Positions 43,012 through 54,682 of a DNA stretch of 64,000 nt are shown here, one piece after another; within the stretch, counting starts at the first letter, position 1, and each line of letters opens with the position of its first letter. This stretch comes from Coix lacryma-jobi var. lacryma-jobi (Eukaryota > Streptophyta > Magnoliopsida > Poales > Poaceae). The stretch spans positions 116,307,131 through 116,371,130 of the forward strand of contig CM019825.1 of assembly GCA_009763385.1 (NCBI GenBank). Direction: 5' to 3'. Under the pieces are notes generated by a model. The model was not told where the DNA came from. It made no database searches and saw nothing but the letters and a program-made list of their open reading frames with translations. The position numbers and the translations under genes were made by a program.

Positions 43012-43026
43012 CGCACGCACGCACGC
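43012..43026. repeat. (ACGC)n microsatellite in MYB promoter
   Basis: Tandem ACGC units sit about 75 bp upstream of the TATA box. The tract runs from about 43002 to 43026. Confidence 0.8.
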
Positions 43027-43096
43027 GGCACACGGCGGATGCATTCCTGCCGCTCCGACACCCCCCACCGGCTCCGAGTCCTCCTCCGTCCCTCCC

Positions 43097-43105
43097 TTTA
43101 TATAT
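43097..43105 (+). promoter_or_regulatory. TATA box of the MYB gene
   Basis: TTTATATAT lies in a GC- and CT-rich context about 200 bp before the start codon. Transcription would start near 43130-43140. The leader from there to 43305 is pyrimidine-rich and contains no ATG. Confidence 0.65.
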
Positions 43106-43305
43106 CCTCCTTCCCTGCCTCTCTGCAGCCTTCACTTCCCACTCCACCTCTCTCTTCGCCCCCTTGCTTTCTTCCTCCAATCCAATCCAATACTTGCCTT
43201 GGCTTCCATCAAACCTCGTCATCGCCCTCGCAGATCGATCGCGGGCAGCACTCAGATCGAGCTAGTAGTAGTTTCGTTTCGAGTAAACAAACAAGCAAGC
43301 AAAGC

Positions 43306-44334
43306 ATGGCGTCTCCTTCCCCGTCCTGCCGCGGCGGCGGCAAGGCGGACGTGGACCGGATCAAGGGCCCCTGGAGCCCCGAGGAGGACGAGGCCCTGCA
43401 GCGCCTCGTGGCCCGCCACGGCGCGCGCAACTGGTCCCTCATCAGCCGCTCCATCCCGGGCCGGTCCGGCAAGTCGTGCCGCCTCCGGTGGTGCAACCAG
43501 CTGTCGCCGCAGGTGGAGCACCGCCCCTTCACGCCCGACGAGGACGACACCATCCTCCGCGCGCACGCCAGGTTCGGCAACAAGTGGGCCACCATCGCGC
43601 GCCTCCTCTCCGGCCGCACCGACAACGCCATCAAGAACCACTGGAACTCCACGCTCAAGCGCAAGTACTACGCCGATGTGGCGGCTGGTGCTGGTGCTGC
43701 TGGTGCGGACGCCGACGATGAGCGCCCGCTCAAGCGCACCAGCAGCGACGGCCACCCGGGGCTCTGCTTCAGCCCCGGAAGCCCCTCCGGGTCCGACCTC
43801 AGCGACTCCAGCCAACACAGCCTTCCCTCCGTCATGCCGTCAGCCGCTGCCGCCGTCACCTCCCAGCAGCAGCAGCAGCACGTGTACCGCCCCGTGCCGC
43901 GCGCGGGCGGCGTGGTCGTGTTCCCTGTGGCGCCACTTGCGCCTTCTCCACCGCCGCCGCAGCAGACCTCCTTGTCGCTGTCCCTCTCCTTGCCAGGGCT
44001 GGACCACCAGCAGCCCGGACCATCCCCGGCGATGCCCCAACCTCCTGTACAGACACAGCAGCAGCAGCCAGCTCCTCCTCAGATGCCGCCGCCGCCTCCT
44101 CCACAAGCACAACCGAGCTGCTTGCCGTTCCAGCTGCAGGCGCCGGCGACGAACCTCACGTCGCCGCAGCCGGCAGCAGCGCCGCCGTTCACCTCGGACT
44201 TCCTGTTGATGATGCAGGAGATGATCCGGATCGAGGTGCGGAACTACATGTCCGGGTCGGGCTTCGACCCGCGCGCCGACGGCGCCGTGCACGCCGTCAG
44301 CAAGCGTATGGTGGGCGTGGCCAAGATCGAGTAG
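43306..44334 (+). CDS. R2R3-MYB transcription factor, subgroup 22 (MYB44/70/73/77-like), 342 aa
   Basis: The protein is a nuclear DNA-binding regulator. Repeat R2 spans about residues 19-69 with tryptophans 23, 43 and 62. R3 spans about 70-120 with Phe75 replacing the first Trp (usual in plants) and Trp94 and Trp113. Subgroup-22 marks follow: GLCFSPGSPSGSDLSDSS (152-169), an EAR-type LSLSLSLPG repression motif (223-231), and a C-terminal MMQEMIRIEVRNYM motif (about 302-315). The middle is Gln-, Pro- and Ala-rich. Known members of this group act in abscisic acid, auxin and stress responses; a role here is inferred from family. The ATG at 43306 has A at -3 and G at +4 and begins just before R2. 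The frame is open 546 bp further upstream, but that part is simple-sequence and precedes the TATA box. It is a single exon, as usual for this subgroup. No damage is seen. Confidence 0.93.
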   Translation: MASPSPSCRGGGKADVDRIKGPWSPEEDEALQRLVARHGARNWSLISRSIPGRSGKSCRLRWCNQLSPQVEHRPFTPDEDDTILRAHARFGNKWATIARLLSGRTDNAIKNHWNSTLKRKYYADVAAGAGAAGADADDERPLKRTSSDGHPGLCFSPGSPSGSDLSDSSQHSLPSVMPSAAAAVTSQQQQQHVYRPVPRAGGVVVFPVAPLAPSPPPPQQTSLSLSLSLPGLDHQQPGPSPAMPQPPVQTQQQQPAPPQMPPPPPPQAQPSCLPFQLQAPATNLTSPQPAAAPPFTSDFLLMMQEMIRIEVRNYMSGSGFDPRADGAVHAVSKRMVGVAKIE

Positions 44335-44900
44335 ACGACAGCAGAACCAGCAGCAGCAAAGAACCACCAACAACAAAGAACGGCGTGGCCTAACAGAGGC
44401 CGTGCCGGTGCGGCAAGTGAAGAGAAGGAAGAGCTCCTCCCCGTTCCGTCCATATCATATCATATCCCCTGTCCCAAATTCCTTTGTTAATCTAGCCATG
44501 TCTCTATCTTTTTTTTTTTTCTTCTTCAATTTTTGGCCCCGCCCTTGTCCAGTGTAGCTAAGCTCTCCAAGACGAAGAAAACTTTGGTCTGTCGGGCTGC
44601 CACCTGAATAATAAGCTGCAGATCGAGCAAGGAAGGATCTTTCTTTGTTTGCTGCTGGTGGTAATCAGCAATCAGTAATCAGTAGAGGTAGAGTACCACC
44701 GGCCATACCAGACAGACGACGTGAGTAGTATGCATCCTCGGAATTGTCATGTTCTTCTTGTACAGAGACGGGAAAAGAAACGAAGAAGATGAATCAATGA
44801 CAATGAGGCCTCAAGTTTCTTGGGTCGTTGCAAATTTGTCTGGGGGCTGTTAGTACTAACCACCTTGTTTCAGTTTGTTGGATGGTACAGAACCGTACAT
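44335..44900 (+). other. 3' UTR and downstream flank of the MYB gene
   Basis: Non-coding sequence with a T-rich stretch (44509-44521) and an AATAATAAG word near 44606 that could serve polyadenylation. The true transcript end cannot be fixed from sequence. Confidence 0.5.
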
Positions 44901-45696
44901 AATACACTAGAATGGTCTGCCAGGAGCTGACTGAGCTCATCTCCTAGTAGTCCGTCCTAGTAGACGGAGATTTTTGCTTGTGCCCGTCCAGGACACGTGC
45001 TGAGCTACTAGTACTGTACTAGCTCCCTGTGTAGTGTAGTAGGATTTTTTCTCGAAGAAAGAGGGTACTACTACGGGCATCCGTAGTGGTCTGTTAGCTC
45101 TAAGTCAACCTCTTCAATAATGCTAACTTTTAGTAATAGCTCATAGTATGATTAGACCCACATTGCTTTTACACATGTTCTTGGAATATGTGTATGAATC
45201 TAGCTCTTGAGCAAGAGCTAGCTCTTCTATTCCTTATATTAAAATATAATAGAAAATTTAAGAGCTAGCTGATGAGCTAGCCATTTCTGCTGGCCTACTG
45301 GATGGGCAAAGGCAAGGAAAGGACGAAGAGGAATTATGTATGGCCATGATGGCTGCCAGCCAGCCAGCCGTTGGCAGCAGAAGCTGCTGCAGACTTGAGT
45401 AGAGAGAAGAGAGTGGAGGATGAGCGAGCGACAGCTAACTGCCTGCCTGCCTGTCAAGCACTCCGGCGGCGTGTGGCCTCCGTCCGTCCGTCCGTCCGTC
45501 CGTGACTAGTTTAACTGCCTGCTGCTGCTGCTGCTTCTCAGACAGGCACAGCTTCTTCTTCAGCCTTCATCGTTCCCTTCATCGGTGGACGATGACGAAT
45601 CCATCCATCCATTGCCCCTGGACGCCTTTTTTTTTATTATTAGGAATGACTTTGCTTCATTAATTAAGGAGGACCGTTACCGTCGAGTTGTAGGTA
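44901..45696. other. Intergenic DNA with a possible MITE and a microsatellite
   Basis: GGGCATCCGTAGTGGTC at 45077 starts a stretch with TTAGCTC and GAGCTAGC words to about 45290 that resembles a common grass MITE. A (CGTC)n microsatellite is at 45480-45504. No gene is seen. Confidence 0.4.
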
Positions 45697-46105
45697 GAGC
45701 ATCCCAACAAGTTGGAAAAAATAACTTGGTATATCATTAGTTTTAGCAACTTGCTAATTGATTTGGCAAGTAAAAAAAGATCTCTCTCCAACAATTTGCT
45801 ATTCCAACTTGCTAAAATCAAAAAAAAAAAACTAGGCCCACCTAGGCCGATCTGCATTGCCGCAGGAGAGGAGTGAAAAAGATTTTGCGCTAGGAGAGGT
45901 GGAGAACAGCGCGCGGGAGCCGGCCACGGTGAAATCACGGGATAGCAACCTCACCCGCGCGCGAAAATTTACGCGTGCTGCATGGAGCAATAGGAAGTTG
46001 GAAAAGATAACAAGTTCATTTAAGGAGTTGTTGGAGAAGAATATTTGTGCTTTTACTAAATTTATAAGAATAGCAAGTGAGAATAGGGAGTTGTTGGAGA
46101 TGCTC
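45697..46105. mobile_element. MITE with GAGCATCYCCAACA ends
   Basis: GAGCATCCCAACAAGTTGG (45697) and the inverse GTTGTTGGAGATGCTC (46090-46105) are terminal repeats. Internal words such as CTCCAACAATTTGCTATTC and GAATAGGGAGTTGTTGGAG also mirror each other. No transposase is present. Confidence 0.7.
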
Positions 46106-46209
46106 AAGCTCGTGGTGCTAAGCCAAGCAAAATTTTGCCTACAATCAAGAGCCTTGCTTAGCGCAAAGATGAGCTGCAAAATTCGTCGTTATTCTTTTTG
46201 CTTAGCCAT

Positions 46210-46483
46210 GACGTTTATTAGCCCCACATGTGTACAACAGGTTATTAGCAAGAGCCGCTACGTCCCAGCTCCGGCCGTCCACAGATAACGACAGCTCTCC
46301 AACGTGCACCGCCGAGGCGCCAACTTTGGGCAAATGGGTCTGCCGCCGATAGCCCCCGGAATCCACCGGTCCTGCCAAATTTTCGCTGTAACCCCATCAT
46401 CTATTCGGCGATTCAGGCCACATCGTAGAGCTCTTGTTCCTGTCAAGAGCGTACGCCAAGTATGGGGAGAATTCCTCTTATTT
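46210..46483 (-). pseudogene. LINE (non-LTR retrotransposon) C-terminal fragment, left part
   Basis: On the minus strand the frame reads NSPHTWRTLLTG, then RRIDDGVTAKIWQDRWIPG, the conserved stretch downstream of the reverse transcriptase of plant LINEs (normally HTWR...GLIRRIGDG...IW.DRWIP). It continues the LINE piece at 63495-63655; the two are separated by a MITE and the copia nest. It ends to the left near 46210 without a clear tail. Confidence 0.75.
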
Positions 46484-46608
46484 TAGGCCGAGAGAAAATC
46501 CCCATTAGGATTAGGATAATAAGATTTTACAACTTTAACTAATTATATATTAAAGAATATTAATATTTATAATATATGATTAGTATCATTAGGTAGATCG
46601 TTGAATAT
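46484..46608. mobile_element. Left part of a split Stowaway-like MITE
   Basis: AT-rich sequence that, joined to 63364-63492 across the copia insertion, forms one MITE ending GGAACAAAGGGAG/TA. The left terminal repeat is decayed, so that border is approximate. Confidence 0.5.
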
Positions 46609-47453
46609 GTTAGATTTAATGTGGGTATGCCCCATATTTTATTTAATTAAATCAAATAAATTCTATGACCATATTAGATGCTAGGTGCAATAAAATAGTG
46701 GACTAATTGTAGTTGATGGCTGAATTTGTAACGGTCATGATTATGGTTGCGGTTACTAGTAACTCTCATGGTTATGGTTGTAGTTACTAATAACCCCAAT
46801 GATTATGGTAGAGGTTACTAGTCATTGAAGGACGCTTCATGACGTCCAGATTCATCCTCTACATTTTATCTTCTATTTTGTCTTGCTTATAAAAGGAGAT
46901 CTCTCCTTGAGCTGTAGTGAATTGCGAAAGACCGTACCACTGTTTTTCTGTTGAGTTGCTTTCAAGTTTCCCCGTCCCAATCTTCTGCGCGCACAGAGAG
47001 TTGGGAGAGCAGGCCTCCGGAACCATCATCCACATCGAGACACCTGCTCAGGTGTGCGGGCGATAAGGTTTTTGGGGAGTGTCATCGTGACTGCTCGTTT
47101 CTGATCCGATCGGCTCTTCTTCCCGGTGATCGACTACTTTTTTCGGTGGACGTTCGAGGGACTGCACTGCGAACCTCTCCCTGCATCGACTGTGGTCCAC
47201 GACTTCGAGCAACACATTCACAATGAATGTGAATGGAGCCGCCGGTGCCTCCGGCACTGGTCCCTCCGCAGGGTATATTTCGTATATCCCTCGTGCTTAT
47301 TTTTCTGTGAATTTTCCTATACTATTTATTAGTATCATCTACGTTCTTGCAACTGTTAGATCACACCGGCACATATCTGTATGAACGAACCTTTTATTTA
47401 TCGCAATTATTTTCTGGATTAAACTGCTAGAGAAATTGCCTAAATTTCTAACA
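46609..47453 (+). repeat. 5' LTR of the outer copia element
   Basis: 845 bp, TGTTAG...CTAACA. A TATA box (TTATAAAAGG, about 46888-46897) precedes a pyrimidine-containing leader. A frame at 46951-47226 recurs in the 3' LTR, but this is expected from LTR identity and shows no domain. No clear initiator-Met PBS follows the LTR. Confidence 0.88.
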
Positions 47454-47498
47454 ATCCAAAAACCTTATAGGCTTTTATCTAGTACTGGATTTGCGAGC

Positions 47499-50241
47499 AT
47501 GCTGAAACCAAATGTTTTTGAGAATACTCATTATAAGTGGTGGCGACAGAGGTGTATGCTATGGTTAACTGCTATGCATTGCTACTTTGTTGTCGAGCCT
47601 AGAGCTGTTGGTCCTCACACTCCTGATGAGGATTACGTGTTCCAACATGTTGATGCCATGTGCAAGGCCGCAATATTGGGCGTGCTAGGAGACACCATAG
47701 TCGATGCATATGTGCCGCTACAAACTGGTAAAGAGATGTGGGATGCACTTGAGGCCAAATATGGAGTCTCTGATGCCGGTAGTGAGTTGTATGTCATGGA
47801 GCAGTTTCATGACTACAGAATGGTTGATGACCGTTCTGTGGTGGAACAAACTCATGGAATACAAATACTGGCCAAACAGCTTGAAATGTTTGGTTGTGTA
47901 TTGCCTGAAAAGTTTATGGCAGGATGCATTATTGCAAAGCTACCACAAACTTGGATAGATTTTGCTACTTCTCTGAAACATAAGAGGAAAGAGTTCGGTA
48001 TTGCCGATCTCATTGGCTCTTTAGATGTTGAAGAGAAAGCGAGAGCAAAAGATGTTTGTGGCAAGAAAATTGTTGAGGGAAGTTCTAGTGCCCATGTGGT
48101 GCAAAAAAATCCTCATAATTTCCACAAAAAGAAAAACCAGAAAGACCTCAAACAAAGGAACACTGCACCTTTTAAGAAGAAGAACAAGGAAACAGGAAAT
48201 TGTTTCACTTGTGGCAAAACTGGACACTTTGCGAGAGATTGTCCAGATGCCAAGTGGAAGCCAAAGAAAAATTCAGCAAATGTTGTTGAGATTGGCGAAG
48301 GAACATCGGGGTATGGTAATTTATTACATACCGTTCTTTCAGTATTTCATTCACCTGATTGGTGGGTTGATACAGGAGCCAATATACATGTGTGTGCTGA
48401 TATTTCCTTGTTTTCTTCTTATCAGGTCGGGCGGACTTCCTCCTTGTTGATGGGGAACGGGGCACATGTGGCTGTACGTGGTGTTGGTACGGTCGATCTA
48501 AAGCTTACTTCGGGAAAGACCGTGTAGCTGAAGAACGTACAACATGTCCCTTCAATAAGGAAGAATTTAATTAGTGGATCATTGTTGTGTCGTGATGGTT
48601 ACAACCTTGTGTTTGAATCGAATAAATGTGTAATCTCAAAATTTGGAACTTTTATCGGTAAAGGCTATGAGAGCGGAGGCTTGTTCCGTTTGTCTTTAAC
48701 TGATGATCTTGGTATTAAATCTGTGAATCATGTATGTCACAACGAGGAGGCGAATGTTTGGCATTCGCGTTTATGCCATATTAATTTTGGTTGCATGTCT
48801 CGCTTAGCTGGTTTAAATTTAATCCCAAAATTTGATTTGGTCAAAGGTTCTAAATGCCATGTTTGTGTTGAATCAAAACAACTTTGCAAGCCACACAAGG
48901 CTGCTGTGGCGAGAGTTTTGGCACCATTAGAACTAATTCATTCTGATTTGTGCGAAATGAATGGCGAGTTGACCAAAGGCGGAAAAAGATATTTCATGAC
49001 TTTTATAGATGATTGTACTAGATTTTGCTATGTGTATTTACTAAAATCAAAAGATGAAGCGTTGCATTTTTTTAGGGTCTATAAAGCTGAAGTAGAAAAC
49101 CAACTTGAAAAGAAAATCAAACGGTTACGCTCTGATCGCGAGGGAGAGTATTTCTCAAATGAGTTTTCTGAGTTTTGTGTGGAGCATGGAATTATTCATG
49201 AGAGGACACCGCCATACTCACCACAATCCAATGGGATTGCAGAAAGAAAGAACCGCACTCTAACTGAATTGGTTAATGCCATGTTAGAGACAGCGGGACT
49301 ATCTAAGGAATGGTGGGGTGAGGCAATTTTGACAGCTAGTCATGTCCTGAATAGAGTGCCCACTAAAAACAAAGAAATAATAACACCATTCGAGGAATGG
49401 GAAAGAAGAGAACAAATCTCTCTTACTTGCGAACATGGGGTTGTTTGGCAAAGGTAAATGTGCCAATTAACAAGAAGAGAAAATTTGGACCAAGGACTAT
49501 TGATTGTGTCTTTCTTGGTTATGCTATTCACAGTGTGGGTTATAGATTCTTAATTATAAACTCTAAAGTATCTAATATGATTGAGGGTACTATTATGGAA
49601 TCGAGAGACGCTACATTTTTTGAAGATGAATTTCCAATGAAAAATACACCTAGCGGGTCTGGTCATGAGTCTATTTCTTTTCATGAAATTGTTGAACCCA
49701 TAATACATGCTGATGAAATATCCCAAGGTGAAAATCTAGAGGAGGATAATAATACAGTCACTCGAAAGAGTAAGAGATGAAGGATTGAAAAATCCTTTGG
49801 TGATGACTTTATTATATACCTCGTGGATGATACTCCCAAAACCATTGTAGAGGCATATTCATCTCTTGATGCTGACTTACGGAAGAAAGCTGTTCAGAGT
49901 GAAATGGATTCTATTATGTCTAATGGTACATGAGAGGTTGTTGATCGTCCTTACGGGTGCAAACCCGTAGGATGTAAATGGATATTTAAGAAAAAGTTTA
50001 GGCTTGATGGTACTATTGAGAAGTACAAGACGAGGCTTGTAGCAAAAGGCTATACACAAAAAAAAGGTGAAGATTTTTTCGATACTTACTCACCAGTTGC
50101 TCGTCTAACAACCATATGAGTGCTACTTTCTCTAGCTGTCTCACATGGTCTTATTGTTCATCAAATGGACGTTAAGACAGTTTTCCTGAATGGAGAGCTT
50201 GAGGATGAAATTTATATGGACCAGCCAGATGGTTTTGTAGC
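47499..50241 (+). pseudogene. gag-pol of the outer copia element, truncated
   Basis: The start is the ATG at 47499, just inside the internal region. Order: capsid-like region (WWRQRCMLWLTAM, KYGVSD), zinc knuckle CFTCGKTGHFARDC at about 48209-48250, protease WWVDTGANIHV at about 48361, pre-integrase WHSRLCHINFG, integrase with HSDL, LRSDREGEY and SPQSNGIAERKNRT (D,D,E), and RT start (KYKTRLVAKGYTQ, HQMDVKTVFLNG). Stops occur at 48525 (TAG), 49778, 49931 and 50117 (TGA; several are plausible Trp or Arg codon decays), and there is a frameshift near 49405. The frame is cut at 50241 within RT by the inserted Sirevirus. It resembles a non-Sirevirus copia lineage that I do not name. Confidence 0.85.
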
Positions 50242-52135
50242 TGAAAGTGCATTCGCCCCCAATGTGGGTTTTGGTTAATTATGACAATCAAATTAGGGAC
50301 TAACCGGTTTATAAAAGCATGTATGCAGGTGTTAGTCCTAAGAAAGATTTGAAACGTTGAAATCTCGTGAACAAAGCACGTTGGATACATTTGGACATAA
50401 AGATGCCTAGCTCAAGTAGTAGTTTAAAATTTCAATTTTAAACTTGAGTTATAGGTAAGCCGGACTATGAAGAGGGTCACAAAGTAGGTTGGCTAGATGT
50501 GGAGAAAAGTGCTCAAATCGACTAACTATAGTTCGCTTGAGAGACACCGCACAATCACGAACACATAGAGGGTATTTTTATATGGTCGGTGGTACCGACA
50601 ATGGGTGGTCGGTAGTACCGATCACAGCTTCTCCGCGCAGTGCTCAAACACCCTCTCTGTTTTGGTTCAAAAATGACCTAGCGGTGGTACCGCTATAAGG
50701 TCGGTACTACCGCCCTCGGTGGTACCGACCCAGGTCGGTAGTAAGCTTGGTTTCACTCTCTGTTCGCGCTCGAAAAGATTTGGCGGTGGTACCGACCCTG
50801 GTCGGTAGCAAGTCAAGTTTTATAGAGGTCTCTGGATGAATCGTTTTTGGCCTGGCGGTGGTACCACCATTATGTCGGTACTACCGCCCTCGGTGGTACC
50901 GAGCCCTGACCGGTAGTAACCAAGTTTGCTGAGCTCTCTGAACTGACGCGCTTTTGACTTGGCAGTGGTACCGCCATTATGTCGGTACTACCGACCCTCG
51001 GTGGTACCGACCTTGGTCGGTAGTTTTCGAGGGACCAAGTTTCTAACTACGGAGCTCTCTGTTCGCGGCCAATTTGGCCTGAGGGTAGTACCGCCATAAG
51101 GCCGGTACTACCGCCCGCGGTGGTACCGACCTGAAGTCGGTAGTTGTCTTTTTAGTCAGATCTGGATCTATGCGACCGTTGTGAACTGGTCGGTACCACC
51201 GACCATGGGTGATCGGTTCCACCGACCAGCGTCGGGACTGAGGGAGTATAAATGCTTCCTCTCTTCACTTTTCACGGTTACCCACTCATTCCACTCACTA
51301 ATTGCTGACCTAACTTGAGACAAACTCTCTCCAAGCATTGACTCCTCCCCTCTCTCTCCCCCTTTGCTCCTAGATCCATTCTCTTGCAAGATTTGAGCTA
51401 GGGAAGTGAGATTAGAGAGTGGGAAGCTTCGATCTACGACTTGAGCACTTGGTTTCCATCTAGCCGGCTTGATTTGTGCCTTTTACTCTTGAGCTCTTTG
51501 AGCTCTAGCCGGTTAGGTGTTTTTCGTGGTAGCCCGTATTGAGTCACTTGTGAGGGCTCCCCGAAGTGTTTGTATTACCCCTGAGATTTCTAGTGGAGAA
51601 ACTCTCGTAGCCTTTGTGGTTGCTTGAGTGAGGCGAGGAGGTGAAATAGACTCCGACCTTTGTGGTCGCCTCAACAACGAGGACGTAGGCACTCCTTAGT
51701 GGATTGGCCGAACCTCGGGATAAATCGCGTGTCCCGTGTGCTTGTTGTTGTCTCTACTTTCTATATTACACTTGTTGTTGTGTTCTTCGTGTTCTTCCTA
51801 TCCCTATCTTCTTCTTAGGTTGGGAAGGCTCGATCTACATCAAGGGAAGCAACCAAGGCTCGGTGAGAGTAGATTTGCTATCTATCATACTTAGGGAAGT
51901 GGGGTAGATTCTTGTATTACATTCACAGCTTACATACATTGGATTTGTAGTTCCTTTTAGGATCCCAATTGTGCCGTTTGTTTGTGTCGGTAGTACCGGT
52001 GTTTTACACCCGGTAGTACCTACCCAAACAAACCAGCCTCTCCGATTGTTATCTAACTACATCTTCTAGTTTGTGAAGTTTCAGATTGTTAAAAATCACC
52101 TATTCACCCCCCTCTAGGCTGATTTGATCCTTTCA
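50242..52135 (+). repeat. 5' LTR of the inner Sirevirus
   Basis: TGAAAGTGCATTCG to TCCTTTCA, 1,894 bp. It contains a large palindrome array (50578-51230), a TATA box (TATAAAT, 51247-51253) right after it, and a long leader. Its first half is repeated at 61385-62244. Confidence 0.9.
50578..51230. promoter_or_regulatory. Array of GGTGGTACCGACC / CGGTACTACCG palindromes
   Basis: Some five blocks repeat GGTGGTACCGCC, GTCGGTACTACCGCC, GGTGGTACCGACC and GGTCGGTAG in the same order, separated by less similar spacers with CTCTCTG. The array ends just upstream of the TATA box at 51247. The 3' LTR copy has one more motif pair near 61935-61980. Confidence 0.8.
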
Positions 52136-52137
52136 AT

Positions 52138-52149
52138 TGGTATCAGAGC
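52138..52149 (+). other. Primer-binding site for initiator Met-tRNA
   Basis: TGGTATCAGAGC is a perfect match to the copia consensus, two bases after the LTR. Confidence 0.9.
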
Positions 52150-52189
52150 CTAACCCTTGTGTTAGCGCTTCACCGCGTAAGGGAGAATC

Positions 52190-54642
52190 ATGTCGTCCCT
52201 AAGTCAAGAACAACTTGATGAGCTTGTGAAGAAGGTTTCAGCTCAGGTAATTAAAGATCAAGCAAAGAAGCATGAAGATGAAAGATGAGATTGAGAGTTT
52301 GAGGCGAGCTTTGGACAGCAAAGCCGAATCATCCGGAAGTGGAGAAAAGTCGCCACCACCACCCAAGGAAGACAAGAAGAAGGATGGTGAAGAGAAAGGC
52401 AAAAGAGACACCGAGTTCTCTAGAGTGTATTATGACTATAGCCAAATGGGCAGAGTCATTCAATTGCCTAGCGTCAATCTAGGCAAACCACCTGCCTTTG
52501 ATGGAATCAACTACAATGATTGGGCACACAAGATGAAGCTACACCTTCTTGCCGCAAGAGTTTGGGAGATTGTTGACAGTGGACCAAGTCATCTTGAAGG
52601 TCAAGAGTTCACCGACAATGATGTGATTGGGTTTCCACAAAATGTCCAAGCCGCATCATTGATCCTATCATGTCTTAAGCCTGAAGAAAGCAACAAGGTA
52701 CATGGAATGGAGAGTGCCAAGAAGATTTGGGATACCCTTAGGATATCATATGAGGGTGATGCAAGTGTGAGGAAGTGCAACATAGAGCTTCTTCATGGAA
52801 AGATTGAGAACTTTGCTATCAAGAAAAGTGAGACCACTCAACAAATGTTTGATAGATTCATGACATTGGTCAATCAGATTAGAGCTCTCGGAGACACAAA
52901 GTGGGATGACTACTCAGCTGGAAGAAAGCTATTGAGAGCATATAGAAAGAGGAACAAGAATCTTGCATCAATCATCATGGAGAGACCCAACTATGAGAGC
53001 ATGGGACCTCATGAGATGCTTCCCAAAATAAAGCATCATGAAGTCTTAGATGATGAAGAAGATCAAGAGGAAAGCCACAAGAAGGTGGTAGCTCTCAAGG
53101 CTAATCAAGAATAAGGAAGCAAGGCCCGAGATGACTCTTCAAGCGAAGGAAGTGAAGACTCCGATGATGAGTTGGCCCTTCTTGTGAAGAACTTTAGAAG
53201 ATTCATGAGAAAGAAGATGCACAAGAAGGGCAAAGGTGGATACTTCAAGAAGTCAAAGAAGAGGAATTGCTATGAGTGTGGTGCGGATGATCATTTCATT
53301 GCCAATTGTCCACAAAAGAAGAACAAGAACAAGTATAGCAAGAGTGATGACAAGAAGCAAAGAAGAAGAAGAGGTGGTGAAGCTCATCTTGGTGAGGAAT
53401 GGTTCTCGGAAGATGATTCAAGTGATGAAGAGAAGAGCAAGAGCAAGGAGAAGGAGAAGGGAGCGGCCAACATTGCCATACATAAGACCTCTTCTCCAAA
53501 TCTCTTCTCCAAGATGGCTACATCGACAACTTCATCACGCTTGTTCGAGAGCCTCTCCGACGACGAGGATGACTTCACTCATTCTTGCTTCATGGCTAAG
53601 AATGAGAAGGTATCATCTAACTCTCCTACTTGTTCTAGCGATGAATTTAGTGATGATGACATGGATGAATTTGAACTAAGTATCATAAGAAAGTTTGGTA
53701 AGAAAGGTGGACCAAAAATATTAAAATTGCTTAGTAAGTTGGAAAGTCGGAATGAGAGTCTTGTGTTACAAGGGGACTTGATCTCTCAAGAGAGAGAAAA
53801 GAACCTTGCATTAGAAGCCTCTCTTGCCGAGGAGAAGTTGAAGGTTGAGAAATTGACTGTGGAATTATCTTTAGCCAATGACTCTAACAAGAAGTTGGCT
53901 AAGGAGTGTTCCACGAGCAATGACTCAATTGCTAGCCTAAAGAATGAGGTTAGCTTGGTTCAAGAAAGCCTCATAAGCTTTCAAGATAAATATCAAACTC
54001 TTGAACTAAGCTACAACACTCTTTGGAATAGCACTTCTTCAACCTCTTCTAAGGATTTCGATGGCTCTAATGCCTCAACTAGTAATGGTTGCAAAATTTG
54101 CTATAAAATTGATATAAATGCTTGTGCAACTAACCTTGTTGAGCTAAAAAAAGGACAAGGAGATTCATAGGTTGAACATGATCTTGAGGAATGGTTGCAA
54201 GTGTAAGGTGCAACAACCAAAAGATATCCTGAAGACCGCAAGACACCCATCCATCAAGGATGGAATTGGGTACAATAGGTATGGTGGTAAGGCCAATGGA
54301 AGGAAAATGGTCAATGGGGTACCCTTTGTTAACTTTAACAAAGGGGTTCCTCTCTTCGACCTAATGAACAAGGCCAACAAGATTGCCAATCCCAAGCCTC
54401 CACTTGCTAATGGTAAGATCAACAAGGAAAAGCAAGTGGAGACCCCCAAGCAACAAAAGCCCATATCAAGAAGCTGTACATGTGATTACTTGTGTTGTTG
54501 GGGGGAGGATGGCAAGATAGTAGTCAAGTATGTTGGTGCCCTCAAGAAGAGGGAAATTATGAGAAATGTTTGGGTACCAAAAGCTTATGTGACTAACCCC
54601 CTAGGACCCAATCTCATTTGGGTACCTAAATCAAGAACATAA
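52190..54642 (+). pseudogene. gag of the inner Sirevirus with a few lesions
   Basis: The natural start is the ATG at 52190 (MSSLSQEQLDELVKKVSAQ). A frameshift near 52272 leads into the capsid-like part (PPAFDGINYNDWAHKMKLHL, near 52490), which runs to a TAA at 53112. The same frame continues with a basic stretch and zinc knuckle CYECGADDHFIANC (about 53269-53310). An acidic, serine-rich region and a coiled coil follow. A one-base change in an A-run near 54145 shifts the frame, which then continues to 54642 (GCKCK, CDYLCCW cysteine motifs). Three lesions only, so it is much better preserved than the gag at 16317. Confidence 0.8.
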
Positions 54643-54682
54643 ACTTGTTTTGTAGGAATATGCCTCCGGTGGGTCAAGTTGG

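Noticed and set aside
42760..43305. Upstream in-frame extension of the MYB protein
   Set aside because: It would begin before the TATA box, is Pro/Thr/Arg-rich simple sequence, and family members start just before R2.
43252..43818. Minus-strand frame of 188 codons opposite MYB
   Set aside because: An antisense shadow of a GC-rich gene, Ala/Gly/Val-rich with no motif.
42560..44209. Long plus-strand frame (549 codons) over the MYB gene in another frame
   Set aside because: It overlaps the true R2R3-MYB frame out of phase. It is long only because of high GC third positions and has no domain.
46951..47332. Frame repeated at 62861-63242
   Set aside because: The repetition is due to the two LTRs of one copia element. 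No protein domain.
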